Both the position numbers and the translations under genes were made by a program. Positions 7,460-14,354 of a stretch of 14,354 nt of DNA are shown here, piece by piece. Source of the stretch: Oligoflexaceae bacterium (lineage in GTDB: Bacteria; Bdellovibrionota_B; Oligoflexia; Oligoflexales; Oligoflexaceae); contig CANJJY010000062.1 of assembly GCA_947474445.1 (NCBI GenBank), positions 1 through 14,354 of the forward strand, written 5' to 3'. Under the pieces are notes generated by a model. It saw only the letters and a program-made list of their open reading frames with translations. It was not told where the DNA came from and searched no databases. The first letter of the stretch is position 1; each line of letters opens with the position of its first letter.

Positions 7460-8713
7460 TCACCCAATGTAACCCATTGCTTTCAATCGTTCAAGCAGGG
7501 GTGGATGGGAATGATAAATCGCTGAGTACCACGGATGGCTAATCGGCATGACATGACTGTTCTCTCGCAATTTCAGCAAAGCCTTGCCGAGAGAGCGTTT
7601 GTCTTCAATGTGCTCTAAGGCAAAGGCATCTGCAGCAAATTCATTCCGCCGCGAGAGCAAGGTGCCAATCGGTTGTAAGAGAAAGCCAATAGGTCCGAAC
7701 CAGAGTGAGAAGACGACTAATGCACCGTAGTGCGAAACCCCAGACAAGCCGAAGGCCTGATAGAACGAGGACAAGGGAAGGCAGACGCTGAGGAGGAAAA
7801 AGATGAAACCCATGGTGAAGAAGTTACGAATCAAAGACCAGCGAACGTGATTCAACTTGAAATGTCCCAGCTCGTGAGCGAGGACGGCGACGATCTCCTG
7901 ATGACCCATCGACTTGATGAGCGTATCGAATAACACGATTCTCTTTTTGCCAAAGACACCGGTGAAATAAGCATTCCCGTGCGAAGACCGACGCGATGCG
8001 TCCATGATCGAGATGCCCTCGGCGCGAAAATCTATCTTCTTCGCCAGATGAAAGATAGCCTCTTTCAATGAACCTTCATCGAGGGGGCTGAACTTATTGA
8101 AGAGTGGGGCCAGCACAGTCGGGTAAATCCAGGCCGTGATCAAATTGAAAGCAAAGATCAAAAGCCAGGCGATCCACCACCAGGAAGAACCCATGGACTG
8201 CATCACGTAAAGGAGCAGACTCAGCAGGGCGCCGCCGAGCACAACGCTGAGAACGATCGTTTTGATTTGATCGGCGATAAAACCACCGACGGTCTGTCGA
8301 TTGAAGCCATGCTTCTGCTCGATCACGAATGTGAAGTAGAGGCTGAAACCGATCTGCGCGAGATAACTGAGCGTCCCTAAAATCGCGAAAAAATAGAGTC
8401 CTGTGAGGATGGGGCCGCCTCCTGACCAGGCGATGGCCTTCTCTTCAATCAGACCCAATCCGCCCAGACCCAAAAAAACCAGGGTTACGAAAAGACTGAC
8501 CCAACCAGAAATTTGACCAAAATAAAATTTATCCCGGGTGTAAGCGACGGCCTTGTCCATATCAGCGGCCGGAATATCGAGGGCTCGCGCTGCTTCCTCG
8601 CGTCGATCTGCCCGCAGGGCGTAGCGAAAATTCAGCCAAGAAAGGCCAGATTCGACGAGATGCTGCGTAAGACGAAGCGCCAGAAAAAGGCCGAGTAGTG
8701 CAACTAGCGACAC
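7460..8713 (-). CDS. Ste24-like M48A integral-membrane zinc metalloprotease
   Basis: This membrane-embedded zinc endopeptidase is related to yeast Ste24p, the CAAX protease. Bacterial relatives are thought to act in membrane-protein quality control, but the substrate here is unknown. The 417-residue protein is strongly hydrophobic, with about seven membrane segments, including residues 2-13, 68-88, 103-125, 150-171, 179-200, 296-315 and 328-346. Family hallmarks are IEQKHGFNRQT (131-141), PLFNKFSPL (203-211), DASRRSSHGNAYFTG (238-252), the zinc-binding HELGH (His280, Glu281, His284), NEFAADAFA with the third ligand Glu358, and HPWYSAIYHSHPPLLERL (393-410). I chose GTG 8713 because GAGGAG lies 7 bases upstream and the membrane helix begins directly; an ATG 36 bases earlier has no such support. 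It reads toward lexA and is divergent from the YheT-like hydrolase gene. Confidence 0.92.
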   Translation of the reverse strand: MSLVALLGLFLALRLTQHLVESGLSWLNFRYALRADRREEAARALDIPAADMDKAVAYTRDKFYFGQISGWVSLFVTLVFLGLGGLGLIEEKAIAWSGGGPILTGLYFFAILGTLSYLAQIGFSLYFTFVIEQKHGFNRQTVGGFIADQIKTIVLSVVLGGALLSLLLYVMQSMGSSWWWIAWLLIFAFNLITAWIYPTVLAPLFNKFSPLDEGSLKEAIFHLAKKIDFRAEGISIMDASRRSSHGNAYFTGVFGKKRIVLFDTLIKSMGHQEIVAVLAHELGHFKLNHVRWSLIRNFFTMGFIFFLLSVCLPLSSFYQAFGLSGVSHYGALVVFSLWFGPIGFLLQPIGTLLSRRNEFAADAFALEHIEDKRSLGKALLKLRENSHVMPISHPWYSAIYHSHPPLLERLKAMGYIG

Positions 8714-8720
8714 GGGTATT

Positions 8721-8726
8721 CTCCTC
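8721..8726 (-). promoter_or_regulatory. Ribosome binding site deciding a GTG start of the M48 protease
   Basis: On the minus strand GAGGAG stands 7 bases before GTG 8713, which supports this start over the ATG at 8749. Confidence 0.6.
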
Positions 8727-8886
8727 ACAGGGGACAGCGGTGGCAGCAAAAGGCTTTCGCCTGACCGTGGTCATCTCTGCTAAAACTATCCACGGAGCCA
8801 TAGAACACAAGGTAAAAAGCAAAGCAAGGACGCGATTCCCATCCCAAAACTACGCGGGGCCAGGCCTTGAGCCCTCGCAACCTCGC

Positions 8887-8892
8887 AGGGGG
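8887..8892 (+). promoter_or_regulatory. Ribosome binding site deciding a GTG start of the YheT-like hydrolase
   Basis: AGGGGG lies 6 bases before GTG 8899. The first family-like residues (FEPHPLIRGGQLQT) follow within ten codons, so the 67 in-frame codons upstream, which overlap the region before the divergent protease gene, are unlikely to be translated. Confidence 0.5.
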
Positions 8893-8898
8893 CCGTGC

Positions 8899-9900
8899 GT
8901 GCAAGAGCAAGATAGTCTATTCGAACCCCATCCTCTGATCCGCGGCGGCCAGCTGCAAACCTTGGTCGCCTATATGTATCCATCGGCGCCCCGTTTGGAA
9001 CGCGATCAACTCCTCACCGTGCCGGTCACCGGCGGCGACGAACTGATTCTAGAAATCAATCATCCACGCCCTCGCGTAGAGCGTGCACCCATCGTTTATC
9101 TCTTGCATGGGCTAGGCGGAAGCTCGGCGTCAGCGTATAAGCTGCGCATTGCTACAAAGCTGATCGAGCAAGGGTTTCAAGCCGTCCGGCACAATCATCG
9201 CGGATGCGCGCCCGAGGGGGCCAAGGCTCAAGGTATCTATCATTCAGGATCGGTCGACGATGTCCTCTCGGGACTTAGGGCTCTGGCCCAAACTTGGCCT
9301 GGCCGTCCGATTTTCATCGTCGGTTTTTCCCTGTCGGGTACCATCATGCTCAACATGCTGGCCACCCGCGTGAGCGAGCTCGCCGAACTTCCTGAAGTCC
9401 GCGCGGCCCTCAGCGTCTGTGCGCCACTCGACCTGCACGCAAGCTCCGCAGCTCTGTGTCGGTGGACGAATCGACACTATGACATTTATTATACCAAGAC
9501 TCTCGTCAAACAACTTCTCGCCTTGGGCATGATCGATCAAAGCTTTGCCCAGAGCCAGTTTAAGAAACAGAGTCTACGTCAATTCGATGAAGTGTTCACG
9601 GCTCCGCGCGGTGGTTTTGCCGATCTCGATGACTACTACACGCGCTGTTCTCCAGTTCGTGTCATGGCGCAGATTCGCCTGCCGACTCTCATCTTAAGCG
9701 CGGCGGATGATCCCATCGTCCCCGTGAATGCCGTATTGAGCGCGCCTTTCAGCCCTACGACGACGAGCCTGCTGCAACCTTCAGGGGGTCACATTGGCTT
9801 TATCAGCCGCCAGCCGCCAGCGTTCAAGGACCGGCGGTGGATCGATGCCTTTGTTGTGAAATGGGCTCAGAAACAGACCCAGCTGGCAAGGATCCTCTAG
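8899..9900 (+). CDS. YheT-family alpha/beta hydrolase
   Basis: This is a serine hydrolase of the YheT/ABHD1-3 group, a cytoplasmic or membrane-associated esterase family whose physiological substrate in bacteria is unsettled. The 333-residue product keeps the family signature throughout: RGGQLQTL (15-22, compare CHLQTM in E. coli YheT), LLHGLGGSSASAY (68-80), the oxyanion region NHRGC (99-103), IYHSGSVDD (113-121), the nucleophile elbow GFSLSG with Ser144, the acid in AADDP (Asp270/271), YYTRCS (246-251) and SGGHIGF with His298. The elbow reads GFSLSG, while GYSLGG is usual, a mild change that keeps the catalytic Ser. The GTG start is chosen for its ribosome site and because homology begins immediately after it. 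It stands alone between the divergent protease gene and the importer operon 173 bp downstream. Confidence 0.88.
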   Translation: MQEQDSLFEPHPLIRGGQLQTLVAYMYPSAPRLERDQLLTVPVTGGDELILEINHPRPRVERAPIVYLLHGLGGSSASAYKLRIATKLIEQGFQAVRHNHRGCAPEGAKAQGIYHSGSVDDVLSGLRALAQTWPGRPIFIVGFSLSGTIMLNMLATRVSELAELPEVRAALSVCAPLDLHASSAALCRWTNRHYDIYYTKTLVKQLLALGMIDQSFAQSQFKKQSLRQFDEVFTAPRGGFADLDDYYTRCSPVRVMAQIRLPTLILSAADDPIVPVNAVLSAPFSPTTTSLLQPSGGHIGFISRQPPAFKDRRWIDAFVVKWAQKQTQLARIL

Positions 9901-10060
9901 AAAAGGCGCACAATCGCCGAGGATTCAGCGGATAGTAAGTCCGCCGATACAGAAGCTTTTTTCGCTCGCGAGAGTCCTGACTGGCCGTGCATCCTGTTTG
10001 CAAGTGCCTGGGAAATAGATTAGAAGAGAGGTCACTTAAGTTGAGATGAACCCAGACAAC

Positions 10061-10070
10061 AGGAAACAGG
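10061..10070 (+). promoter_or_regulatory. Ribosome binding region of the importer operon
   Basis: AGGAAACAGG lies shortly before ATG 10074 and offers two weak Shine-Dalgarno cores, AGGA and AGG. It supports the start at 10074. Upstream, TTGCAA near 9999 and TAGAAG near 10022 give only a weak promoter match. Confidence 0.35.
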
Positions 10071-10073
10071 TTC

Positions 10074-11057
10074 ATGCAGGAATCGAACGCTTTGCTCCAA
10101 GTGCGCGAGCTCCGCACAGCCTTCAACACCGAAACCGGAAAAGTGCGCGCCCTCGATGGCGTCAGCTTTACAGTCGAAAAAGGTAAGACCCTTGCGGTCG
10201 TTGGCGAATCCGGCTGTGGCAAGTCGGTGACCGCCATGACGATTATGGGCTTGGTGCAAGACGCCAATGGCTTTGTCGAAGAAGGCGAAATCATCTTCGA
10301 AGGTCAAAACATCGCTGCTTTTTCTAAAGATCAGATGAGAAAGATCCGCGGTGATCGCATCTCGATGATATTTCAGGAGCCGATGACCGCCCTGAACCCT
10401 GTCTATACGATAGGCGATCAGATAGCCGAAGTCTTTCGCATCCATCGCGGTATGTCGCGAAGCCAGGCTAAGGCGGAAGCCTTGCGCATGCTCAAGTTGG
10501 TTCACATCCCCGACCCCAACACGCGGATCGATGAATACCCGTTTCAGCTCTCGGGTGGGATGCGTCAAAGGGTGATGATCGCGATGGCCCTCGCTTGCGA
10601 ACCCAGTCTGCTCATCGCCGACGAGCCGACCACGGCTCTCGATGTGACGATCCAAGCGCAGATCCTTCGCTTGATGAAGGAGCTGCAAAGAGAAAAAGAT
10701 ACGGCGATCCTCTTCATCACGCACGATCTCGGCGTCGTCGCCGAAGTAGCTGATCACGTCGTCGTCATGTATGCGGGTAAAGCCGTCGAATACGGGACTG
10801 TGATCGATATTTTCGAGCGCCCGCAGCATCCCTATACCAAAGGTCTTTTGGCCTCGATTCCATCGCCAACGGTGACCAAAGAACAGCGTCTCTATACCAT
10901 CGAAGGTACGGTCCCAAGCCTCCGCAATCTGCCGCTGGGCTGTCGCTTCAACACGCGTTGTCCTAGCGCTCAAGGCCCTTGCTTCGAGCAACATCCTCCT
11001 CTGCGTACGGCGGCCGATGGTCATCAGGTGGCCTGCTATTTTGCTGGAAAGGTATGA
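10074..11057 (+). CDS. dppD: Dipeptide/oligopeptide ABC importer ATPase, DppD/OppD type
   Basis: This is one of two ATPase subunits that power peptide import on the cytoplasmic face of the permease. The 327-residue protein has all ABC motifs: Walker A GESGCGKS (44-51), Q-loop Gln101 in IFQEPMTALNP, signature LSGGMRQR (159-166), Walker B LLIADE (179-184), D-loop TTALD and switch His217 in ITHDLGVV. The C-terminal oligopeptide-transporter extension follows, with HPYTKGLL (252-259), EGTVPSL and four cysteines (290, 296, 303, 321). Such cysteines have been linked to an iron-sulfur cluster in DppD proteins. It is the first gene of the operon, with four bases between its stop and the next ATG. The D versus Opp name is by resemblance; the substrate range cannot be read from sequence. 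Confidence 0.94.
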   Translation: MQESNALLQVRELRTAFNTETGKVRALDGVSFTVEKGKTLAVVGESGCGKSVTAMTIMGLVQDANGFVEEGEIIFEGQNIAAFSKDQMRKIRGDRISMIFQEPMTALNPVYTIGDQIAEVFRIHRGMSRSQAKAEALRMLKLVHIPDPNTRIDEYPFQLSGGMRQRVMIAMALACEPSLLIADEPTTALDVTIQAQILRLMKELQREKDTAILFITHDLGVVAEVADHVVVMYAGKAVEYGTVIDIFERPQHPYTKGLLASIPSPTVTKEQRLYTIEGTVPSLRNLPLGCRFNTRCPSAQGPCFEQHPPLRTAADGHQVACYFAGKV

Positions 11058-11061
11058 GGCC

Positions 11062-12060
11062 ATGAGCAAGTTGTTGGAAGTCAAAGATCTCAACATGCAC
11101 TTTCCGATCCGCGGCGGCCTACTCCGGCGACCGATCGGCAACGTCTATGCTGTCAATGATGTGAGTTTCAGTCTGCAAGAAGGCGAAACCTTCGGTGTCG
11201 TCGGGGAGTCGGGCTGCGGAAAATCCACTCTCGGCCGCGCCATCGTTCGGCTCTATCAACCGACGTCGGGACAAGTCCTCTTCGAGGGAAAAGACATTGC
11301 CGATCTCAAGGATAAGGAGCTCAAGGAGTTCCGTCGGCAGATTCAAATGGTCTTTCAAGACCCTTACGCTTCGCTCAATCCTCGGATGACCATCGCTGAT
11401 ATTCTCGAAGAACCATTCTTGCTGCACGGCATGGGTGGACCCGAAGAGCGTCGGCAAAAAGTCGATGATCTGGTCAAGCTGGTCGGCTTGCGGCAATCCG
11501 ATATCAATAAGTTCCCTCACGAGTTCAGTGGTGGCCAAAGGCAGCGCATCGGGATTGCCCGAGCTTTGGCCCTCAATCCCAAGTTGATCGTGTGTGACGA
11601 GGCCGTCTCGGCGCTCGACGTCTCGATCCAAGCGCAGATTCTCAACTTGCTGCTCGATCTGCAAAAGCAGTTGAAACTGACGTATATTTTTATATCTCAC
11701 GATCTCAACGTCGTGCGGTATATCTCCGATCGCGTAGCGGTGATGTATCTCGGTCGCGTCGTTGAGCTAGCGCGCTCGGCGGACATCTATAAAAATCCCT
11801 CGCATCCCTATACGCAAGCCCTGCTCCTCTCTGCCCCCAAACCAGACCCTCGTCAGGTCGGCAAAATTGCAGTGCTTGAAGGTGATGTTCCTAGTCCGAG
11901 TCGGCCACCATCCGGCTGTGCGTTTCATACGCGCTGTCCTTTTGCCGTTGATCGCTGCCGCAGCGAACGCCCGGTATTGAGAACTCTCGACGCTAACGCG
12001 TCTCATCAGGTCGCTTGCCATTTCGCAGAAGACATCAAGAAGAAGGAGGTCCTCCATTGA
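11062..12060 (+). CDS. dppF: Dipeptide/oligopeptide ABC importer ATPase, DppF/OppF type
   Basis: This is the partner ATPase of the upstream subunit, 332 residues. Motifs are Walker A GESGCGKS (48-55), Q-loop Gln99 in MVFQDPYASLNP, signature FSGGQRQR (155-162), Walker B LIVCDE (175-180) followed by AVSALD (the OppF-like variant of PTSALD), and switch His213 in ISHDLNVV. The C-terminal oligopeptide extension includes SHPYTQALL (247-255), EGDVPSPSRPPSGC and cysteines 286, 292, 299 and 319. The frame is open 15 codons further upstream inside the preceding gene, but ATG 11062 begins exactly at the family-like MSKLLEVKDLNMHFP with GAGG just before it. Its stop codon TGA overlaps the TTG start of the binding-protein gene, suggesting coupled translation. 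Confidence 0.94.
   Translation: MSKLLEVKDLNMHFPIRGGLLRRPIGNVYAVNDVSFSLQEGETFGVVGESGCGKSTLGRAIVRLYQPTSGQVLFEGKDIADLKDKELKEFRRQIQMVFQDPYASLNPRMTIADILEEPFLLHGMGGPEERRQKVDDLVKLVGLRQSDINKFPHEFSGGQRQRIGIARALALNPKLIVCDEAVSALDVSIQAQILNLLLDLQKQLKLTYIFISHDLNVVRYISDRVAVMYLGRVVELARSADIYKNPSHPYTQALLLSAPKPDPRQVGKIAVLEGDVPSPSRPPSGCAFHTRCPFAVDRCRSERPVLRTLDANASHQVACHFAEDIKKKEVLH
12043..12049 (+). promoter_or_regulatory. Strong ribosome binding site deciding a TTG start
   Basis: AAGGAGG, a near-perfect Shine-Dalgarno sequence, lies 7 bases before TTG 12057 within the end of the OppF-type gene. It sets the start of the binding protein so that a typical signal peptide begins at residue 1; the in-frame ATG at 12015 would add a charged, non-signal N-terminus. 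Confidence 0.8.
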
Positions 12061-13844
12061 AAAACCCTCTCTTAATACTGGCCCTGACTCTCGGCTGGGT
12101 CGTGCTGGGCCTCAATCCTGCTTGCACCAAAAAAAATAAGGCGGATAGCGCGACAGCGGGCGGCAAAGGTGGAGCCAAGATATTCTATCACTACCGTACC
12201 TCCGAAGAAAAAAGCATCGACCCGCAGAAACAGTTCGATGCCGCTTCGTCGCTTTTAGTGCGTAACCTCTACGATACTTTGCTTCAGTATCACTACCTCA
12301 AGCGGCCTTACACGATGGTGCCGGCGCTGCTCGAAAAAATGCCTGAAAAACAGCAGGGCAACGTTTTCCTCTTCACCCTGCGCAAGGGTGTTAAGTTCCA
12401 CGACAACGCCTGCTTTCCTGATGGCAAAGGCCGGGAACTCAACGCTGACGATGTCATTTTCTCTATCAAGCGCTTTGCTGATGCTAACATTAACGACCGC
12501 AGCTACTCTCTGCTGGCTGGCAGAATCTTGGGGATGGATGACTTTCGCGAGCTATCCAAAAAGCAGGGTAAGGCATTCGACTATGATAAGGCCACTATCG
12601 CTGGGATAAAAAAGGTCGATGCCTACTCACTGACGATTCAATTCGTCAACGAGAGCTCACTCAACCTCTATCCTTTTGCTGCTTCTCAACTCTCTATCAT
12701 CGCTCCTGAAGCCGTTAAAAAGTACGGTTCCGACATCGATAAGAACCCTGTCGGGACCGGACCCTTTTCTATGAAAACATATTCGCGTCGCGGAACGACC
12801 ATCCTCGCGAAAAATCCCAACTACTGGGAAACCTACCCCACAGAAGGTCAGCCTGAAGATCAAGCTGCCGGACTGTTGACGGCATCAGGTAAGCGTCTGC
12901 CTTTCGTCGATGAAGTTCAGCTGCCCCTGATCGAAGAGCCGCAGCCGGCTATGCTTAAATTCAAAAAAGGGCAGATGCATTGGGTGGCCATCAACCGCGA
13001 TGATTTCAAGGCCATGGTCGATCGTTTGGATCACAAGCAGTTCAAGTTGAAAGGGCCCTTCGCCGATAAGTTTAATCTCTTCTACACGACCTCCCTGTCA
13101 TCGACTTACATGAAGTTTAGCTTTCAAGAGCCTCTGGTCGGTAAGAAAAAGGCGCTGAGACAGGCCATTGCTTTGGCCTTTGATTACGAAGGTTACATCG
13201 ACTTGATTTTGAACGGTCGCGGCTTCTCTTCGCAGTCCCTCATTCCCCAAGAGATCGCTGGCAATGAGAAAGAGACCCAATCGCAGTGGTACAAGACCGA
13301 TCTCGAGGCAGCTAAGAAAAAACTGGCGGAAGCCGGCTATCCCGAAGGCAAGGGACTCCCTGAGCTGAATATAGAATATAGGACGACGAGCAAGGATATG
13401 CGTCAAGCCTATGAATTCGTCCGCAATTCATTAGCCGCTGCAGGCATCAAGGTGAACGGTAATTTTCAAACCTTTTCTAGCTTTCTACAAAAGACAGAAG
13501 CCGGCAACTTTCAGTTGGCTGATGCGGGCTGGAATGCGGATTACCCCGATCCCGAAAACTTCTATGCATTGCTATACGGCCCGAATAAGGCTCCTCTCCC
13601 GAACGATGGCAACTTTAGCAATGCCCGCTACGATGAGCTCTATCTGAAAATGAAGGATATGCCCAACGGACCCGAGCGCCTGAAGATCATTGCCGAGATG
13701 GATGGCATCATCAAAGAAGAGGTCCCCTACGTTCTCATGTACAACCAGATCATCGCGGGTCTTCTTCAGAAGAACGTGCAGAACTTCAAGCGTCACATGA
13801 TGGATGAGTATCCTTATAAGTACCTCGATCTAGCCGAAAAGTGA
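12057..13844 (+). CDS. Peptide-binding protein of the ABC importer (SBP family 5), probable lipoprotein
   Basis: This is the extracytoplasmic binding protein that captures peptides and delivers them to the permease. The 595-residue product starts with a signal peptide, MKNPLLILALTLGWVVLGLNPAC. Cys23 is followed by a Lys-, Gly- and Ala-rich linker, as in lipoproteins, although the lipobox NPAC is poor at position -3. Family 5 landmarks include SIDPQKQFD, LVRNLYDTLLQY, FTLRKGVKFHDN, LNADDVIFSIKR, NPVGTGPF, LAKNPNYWE, ALRQAIALAFDYEGYID, DYPDPENFYALLYG and the closing VPYVLMYNQ. It is longer than E. coli DppA (535 residues). The TTG start overlaps the stop of the upstream ATPase gene and has a very strong ribosome site, fitting the high expression usual for binding proteins. 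The permease gene begins 10 bp after its stop. Ligand preference is unknown. Confidence 0.93.
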   Translation: MKNPLLILALTLGWVVLGLNPACTKKNKADSATAGGKGGAKIFYHYRTSEEKSIDPQKQFDAASSLLVRNLYDTLLQYHYLKRPYTMVPALLEKMPEKQQGNVFLFTLRKGVKFHDNACFPDGKGRELNADDVIFSIKRFADANINDRSYSLLAGRILGMDDFRELSKKQGKAFDYDKATIAGIKKVDAYSLTIQFVNESSLNLYPFAASQLSIIAPEAVKKYGSDIDKNPVGTGPFSMKTYSRRGTTILAKNPNYWETYPTEGQPEDQAAGLLTASGKRLPFVDEVQLPLIEEPQPAMLKFKKGQMHWVAINRDDFKAMVDRLDHKQFKLKGPFADKFNLFYTTSLSSTYMKFSFQEPLVGKKKALRQAIALAFDYEGYIDLILNGRGFSSQSLIPQEIAGNEKETQSQWYKTDLEAAKKKLAEAGYPEGKGLPELNIEYRTTSKDMRQAYEFVRNSLAAAGIKVNGNFQTFSSFLQKTEAGNFQLADAGWNADYPDPENFYALLYGPNKAPLPNDGNFSNARYDELYLKMKDMPNGPERLKIIAEMDGIIKEEVPYVLMYNQIIAGLLQKNVQNFKRHMMDEYPYKYLDLAEK

Positions 13845-13854
13845 GGGGCGCTCT

Positions 13855-14354
13855 ATGTTGTCCTATTTAGTCCGTCGCATCCTACAGATGATTCCCATTA
13901 TCCTGGGAGTCTCGCTGCTAGTCTTTCTGCTCTTCACCGCGGTCGGGGAAGATCCGGTTCGACTCGCCTTGGGCAACCACGCAACGCCTGAAGCGATCGC
14001 TACTTTGCGCGCCAAGTGGGGCCTAGATCAACCACTCTACATGCAGTATTTGGATTTTCTTCGGCAGATCGTCACGCTTGATTTTGGCGAGTCTTACACC
14101 AGTGGCGACAAGCTTAGCGAAATTTTTGCTCACGGAGCGGTCGTATCTCTGTCCCTGACGGTGCCACCCTTCGTGATCGGGATCTTGATCAATCTCGCTA
14201 TCGCCGTGCTGATCGCCTTTTACCGCGGGTCTTGGATCGATCGCTACAGTACCTTTCTCTTTGTCGCCGGGATGAGTATCTCCTATCTCGTCTATATCAT
14301 GGCGTTCCAATACTTCTTCGGCTTCATCCTCGATTGGTTTCCGATTAACGGCTA
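13855..14354 (+). CDS. dppB: Peptide ABC importer permease, DppB/OppB type, partial (cut by right edge)
   Basis: This is the first inner-membrane permease subunit of the importer. 166 residues are visible out of roughly 310-340. It opens with MLSYLVRRILQMIPIILGVSLLVFLLF, the standard DppB/OppB first membrane helix after an RR-containing amphipathic start. It continues with GEDPVRLALG, LRAKWGLDQPLYMQYLDFL, DFGESYTSG and two further membrane segments (about 95-121 and 131-158). The ATG at 13855 has GAGGGG, overlapping the previous stop codon, 6 bases upstream. It is the fourth gene of the operon; a DppC-type permease would be expected next. It is open to the window end with no stop, so truncation is due only to the window. 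Confidence 0.93.
   Translation, partial: MLSYLVRRILQMIPIILGVSLLVFLLFTAVGEDPVRLALGNHATPEAIATLRAKWGLDQPLYMQYLDFLRQIVTLDFGESYTSGDKLSEIFAHGAVVSLSLTVPPFVIGILINLAIAVLIAFYRGSWIDRYSTFLFVAGMSISYLVYIMAFQYFFGFILDWFPING

Noticed and set aside
8698..8898. Upstream extension of the YheT-like reading frame
   Set aside because: The 67 extra codons show no family resemblance and overlap the start of the divergent protease gene; GTG 8899 with AGGGGG is better supported.
9928..9962. Possible terminator after the YheT-like gene
   Set aside because: The 5-bp stem GCGGA/TCCGC is weak and the T-run at 9957-9962 starts 12 bases after it, unlike an intrinsic terminator.
10032..11141. Long minus-strand open frame (369 codons) opposite the DppD-type ATPase gene
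   Set aside because: It is a mirror frame produced by the codon pattern of the ATPase gene, has no ribosome site or recognisable domain, and covers a gene with complete ABC motifs.

Overview
The window looks like a chromosomal segment of a Gram-negative bacterium with moderate G+C. It carries a LexA-type SOS regulator, an imuA-imuB-dnaE2 mutagenesis cassette, a CHASE2-SpoIIE phosphatase with an extracytoplasmic sensor, a Ste24-type membrane protease and a peptide ABC importer with an exported binding protein. The mix and codon style suggest a deltaproteobacterial or Bdellovibrionota/Oligoflexia-like host, but this is inference; no 16S or other marker gene is present.

Left part (1-4367, all minus strand): a compact DNA-damage mutagenesis operon, read right to left as imuA (4367-3759), imuB (3715-2267) and dnaE2/imuC (2230 to beyond the left edge). 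It is preceded by a perfect 7-4-7 palindrome (4385-4402) that overlaps the -10 element of a plausible sigma-70 promoter. This is the best candidate for a LexA operator. ImuB appears to lack the first part of the Y-family polymerase fold.

Middle (4616-8713): a divergent plus-strand gene encodes a membrane CHASE2-SpoIIE (PP2C-type) phosphatase. It converges on lexA (7432-6755, minus), which lies 27 bp downstream of an M48A (Ste24-like) integral-membrane protease gene (8713-7460, minus). LexA keeps the Ala-Gly cleavage site and the Ser/Lys dyad. Its recognition helix differs from that of E. coli, consistent with a non-canonical operator.

Right part (8899-14354, plus strand): a YheT-family alpha/beta hydrolase, then a dipeptide/oligopeptide ABC importer operon in the unusual order ATPase D, ATPase F, binding protein, permease B. 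The last gene is cut by the window edge.

How they fit: DNA damage would activate RecA (not in the window), trigger LexA self-cleavage, free the imuA promoter and allow synthesis of the ImuA-ImuB-DnaE2 translesion machinery. The CHASE2-SpoIIE protein, protease, hydrolase and peptide importer are membrane or metabolic functions with no proven link to SOS. No RNA gene, mobile element, CRISPR array or origin was recognised, and no gene-free stretch exceeds 300 bases. The longest are 4368-4615 (imuA control region and upstream of the phosphatase gene), 8714-8898 (divergent, no firm promoter seen) and 9901-10073 (ahead of the importer operon, only weak promoter-like matches).
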